A stretch of 64,000 nt of DNA from an uncultured Bacilli bacterium (GTDB taxonomy: Bacteria > Bacillota_I > Bacilli_A > RF39 > UBA660): NCBI GenBank assembly GCA_934098395.1, contig CAKOOM010000001.1, positions 124,001 through 188,000 on the forward strand. The letters are read 5' to 3'. A program made the translations under genes and the position numbers. Positions 63,126-64,000 of this stretch are shown here, one piece after another (the stretch's first letter is position 1; each line of letters starts with the position of its first letter). The notes beneath the pieces were generated by a model. The model saw only the letters and a list, made by a program, of their open reading frames with translations. It searched no databases and had not been told where the DNA came from.

Positions 63126-63752
63126 ATGTATATAGAGATAGATAATAATAAATATGAAGTAGATATTAAAAAGAAAAATAATAAAAATACTTATATTAGA
63201 GTTAAGGATGGAAAGATAATAGTTACTACGAATTATTTTAGTAGTAATAAAGGAATAATTAAACTTATTAATGATAATATGAGTAGTATTAGGTTAATGA
63301 TAGATAAAGATAATAAGAGAAAAGATAAGGAAGAAAAGTTTTATTATTTTGGTCTGGTTTATGATGTTATATATGGATTTAATGATATAGATATTGTTGA
63401 TAATAAGATATATGTTAAGAATAAACGCGAACTTGATAAATATATTAATAGAGAGATAGTAAAAATATTTAGTGAGAGGTTAGAGTATTACTTTAATATG
63501 TTTGAAGAGAAGATACCAGTACCTAATTTAAAGATTAGGAAAATGACTAGTAGATGGGGAGTATGTAATACTAAGAATCATAATGTTACTTTAAATTATT
63601 ATTTATCTAGATATGATATTAAATGTTTAGACTATGTGGTGGTGCATGAACTTAGTCATTTTATTCATCCGAATCATAGTAAGAACTTTTGGAATTTAGT
63701 TTCTAAATATTGTCCTAATTATAAAGAGTGTAGAAGGATGTTAAAGGAGTGA
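63126..63752 (+). CDS. YgjP-like metallopeptidase (DUF45)
   Basis: A 208-residue zinc peptidase of the M48-related YgjP family. The catalytic helix is VVVHELSHFIHPNHSKNFW (HExxH with a later His), preceded by MTSRWGVCNTKNHNVTLNYYLSRY, a family hallmark. The N-terminal half is Lys/Asn-rich with no signal peptide, so it is cytoplasmic. It lies between lemA and the DUF2207 gene, likely in one operon. Confidence 0.87.
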   Translation: MYIEIDNNKYEVDIKKKNNKNTYIRVKDGKIIVTTNYFSSNKGIIKLINDNMSSIRLMIDKDNKRKDKEEKFYYFGLVYDVIYGFNDIDIVDNKIYVKNKRELDKYINREIVKIFSERLEYYFNMFEEKIPVPNLKIRKMTSRWGVCNTKNHNVTLNYYLSRYDIKCLDYVVVHELSHFIHPNHSKNFWNLVSKYCPNYKECRRMLKE

Positions 63753-63756
63753 ACAC

Positions 63757-64000
63757 ATGAAAAAAATATTTGTTTTGAGTTTATTACTTATAATGTTTGC
63801 ACCAATGGTAGCTTTAGCGGATACGATTAATAATGTTACAATGAAGGTATATGTAAATGAGGATGGAAGTGCTGAATTTACAGAAACTTGGAATGTTTTA
63901 GCAGATAGTGGGAGTGAGTGGTATAAACAATTATATAATCTTGGTAATATGGAAATTAGTGACTATTCAGTAATGATGGATGGCAAAGAAATGAAGTATA
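63757..64000 (+). CDS. DUF2207 membrane protein, 5' part
   Basis: The window ends inside this gene. A signal peptide (MKKIFVLSLLLIMFAPMVALA) is followed by ADTINNVTMKVYVNEDGSAE and FTETWNV, the typical start of DUF2207 proteins (a beta-rich outer domain that describes extracytoplasmic strands after a signal sequence). AAAGGAGTG precedes ATG 63757, 4 nt after the peptidase stop. Association with lemA is common. Confidence 0.78.
   Translation, partial: MKKIFVLSLLLIMFAPMVALADTINNVTMKVYVNEDGSAEFTETWNVLADSGSEWYKQLYNLGNMEISDYSVMMDGKEMKY

Overview
The window is very AT-rich chromosomal DNA from a spore-forming, Gram-positive bacterium of the Bacilli/Firmicutes type with short intergenic gaps. Evidence: spoIID, a spoIIQ-like gene, spoIIID, spoIIR, whiA, a small acid-soluble spore protein of the SspI family, mbl, T-box leaders, SpaA/sortase surface proteins and consensus sigma-A promoters. 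TGA is used as a stop in several genes, so the standard bacterial code applies. An uncultured gut-associated lineage with a reduced genome fits; species cannot be read from the sequence.

Layout. 0-3.3 kb: sporulation and shape cluster (DUF1146, spoIID, spoIIQ-like, spoIIID, mbl). 3.3-8.9 kb: thioredoxin-like protein, VanY-type carboxypeptidase, pcrA, RDD and DUF308 membrane proteins. 9-18.2 kb: tRNA-Thr, DUF362, a LiaF/LiaG-like pair, patatin, an M23 endopeptidase whose only suitable start is ATT, PncC- and YbaK-like proteins, an 11-residue-repeat protein, an amidohydrolase, and an AbrB-ABC transporter operon. 18.2-20.6 kb: accessory island with a DNA-methyltransferase relic, inverted repeats, an InlB-repeat surface protein and a serine-recombinase relic. 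20.6-28.3 kb: tRNA-Gly, tex, dinB, prfA-prmC, spoIIR, mntP. 28.3-34 kb: tandem paralogues of unknown function and a SpaA-protein/sortase/membrane-protein operon. 34-43 kb: uvrB, a mini cell-wall cluster (PBP-mraY-ftsW/spoVE) preceded by a well-delimited small structured RNA, yvcK-whiA. 43-52.8 kb: T-box-tyrS, an acyltransferase-like/acyl-CoA ligase pair, folD, helD, T-box-glyS. 52.8-62.4 kb: accessory region. 62.5-64 kb: lemA, a YgjP-like peptidase, and the start of a DUF2207 protein.

The most remarkable part is 59.0-62.4 kb: a diversity-generating retroelement (DGR) locus. A membrane-anchored protein with a C-type-lectin/FGE-like C-terminal domain ends in a 141-bp variable repeat. A start-less, ungapped 141-bp homologue of it lies 331 bp downstream, with substitutions strongly enriched at adenines. 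A MutS-domain-I-like gene follows, of a kind I recall as a DGR accessory. The reverse transcriptase expected next is absent: the accessory ORF runs directly into the 3' two-thirds of a YhcG-family nuclease gene, which looks like a deletion scar. Two further genes in the window (40.4 kb and 52.8 kb) share parts of the variable protein's architecture but carry no variable repeat. Nearby are an IS91-family transposase and a DUF4143 ATPase gene bracketed by a near-perfect 376-bp direct repeat that duplicates part of a DUF3298 gene.
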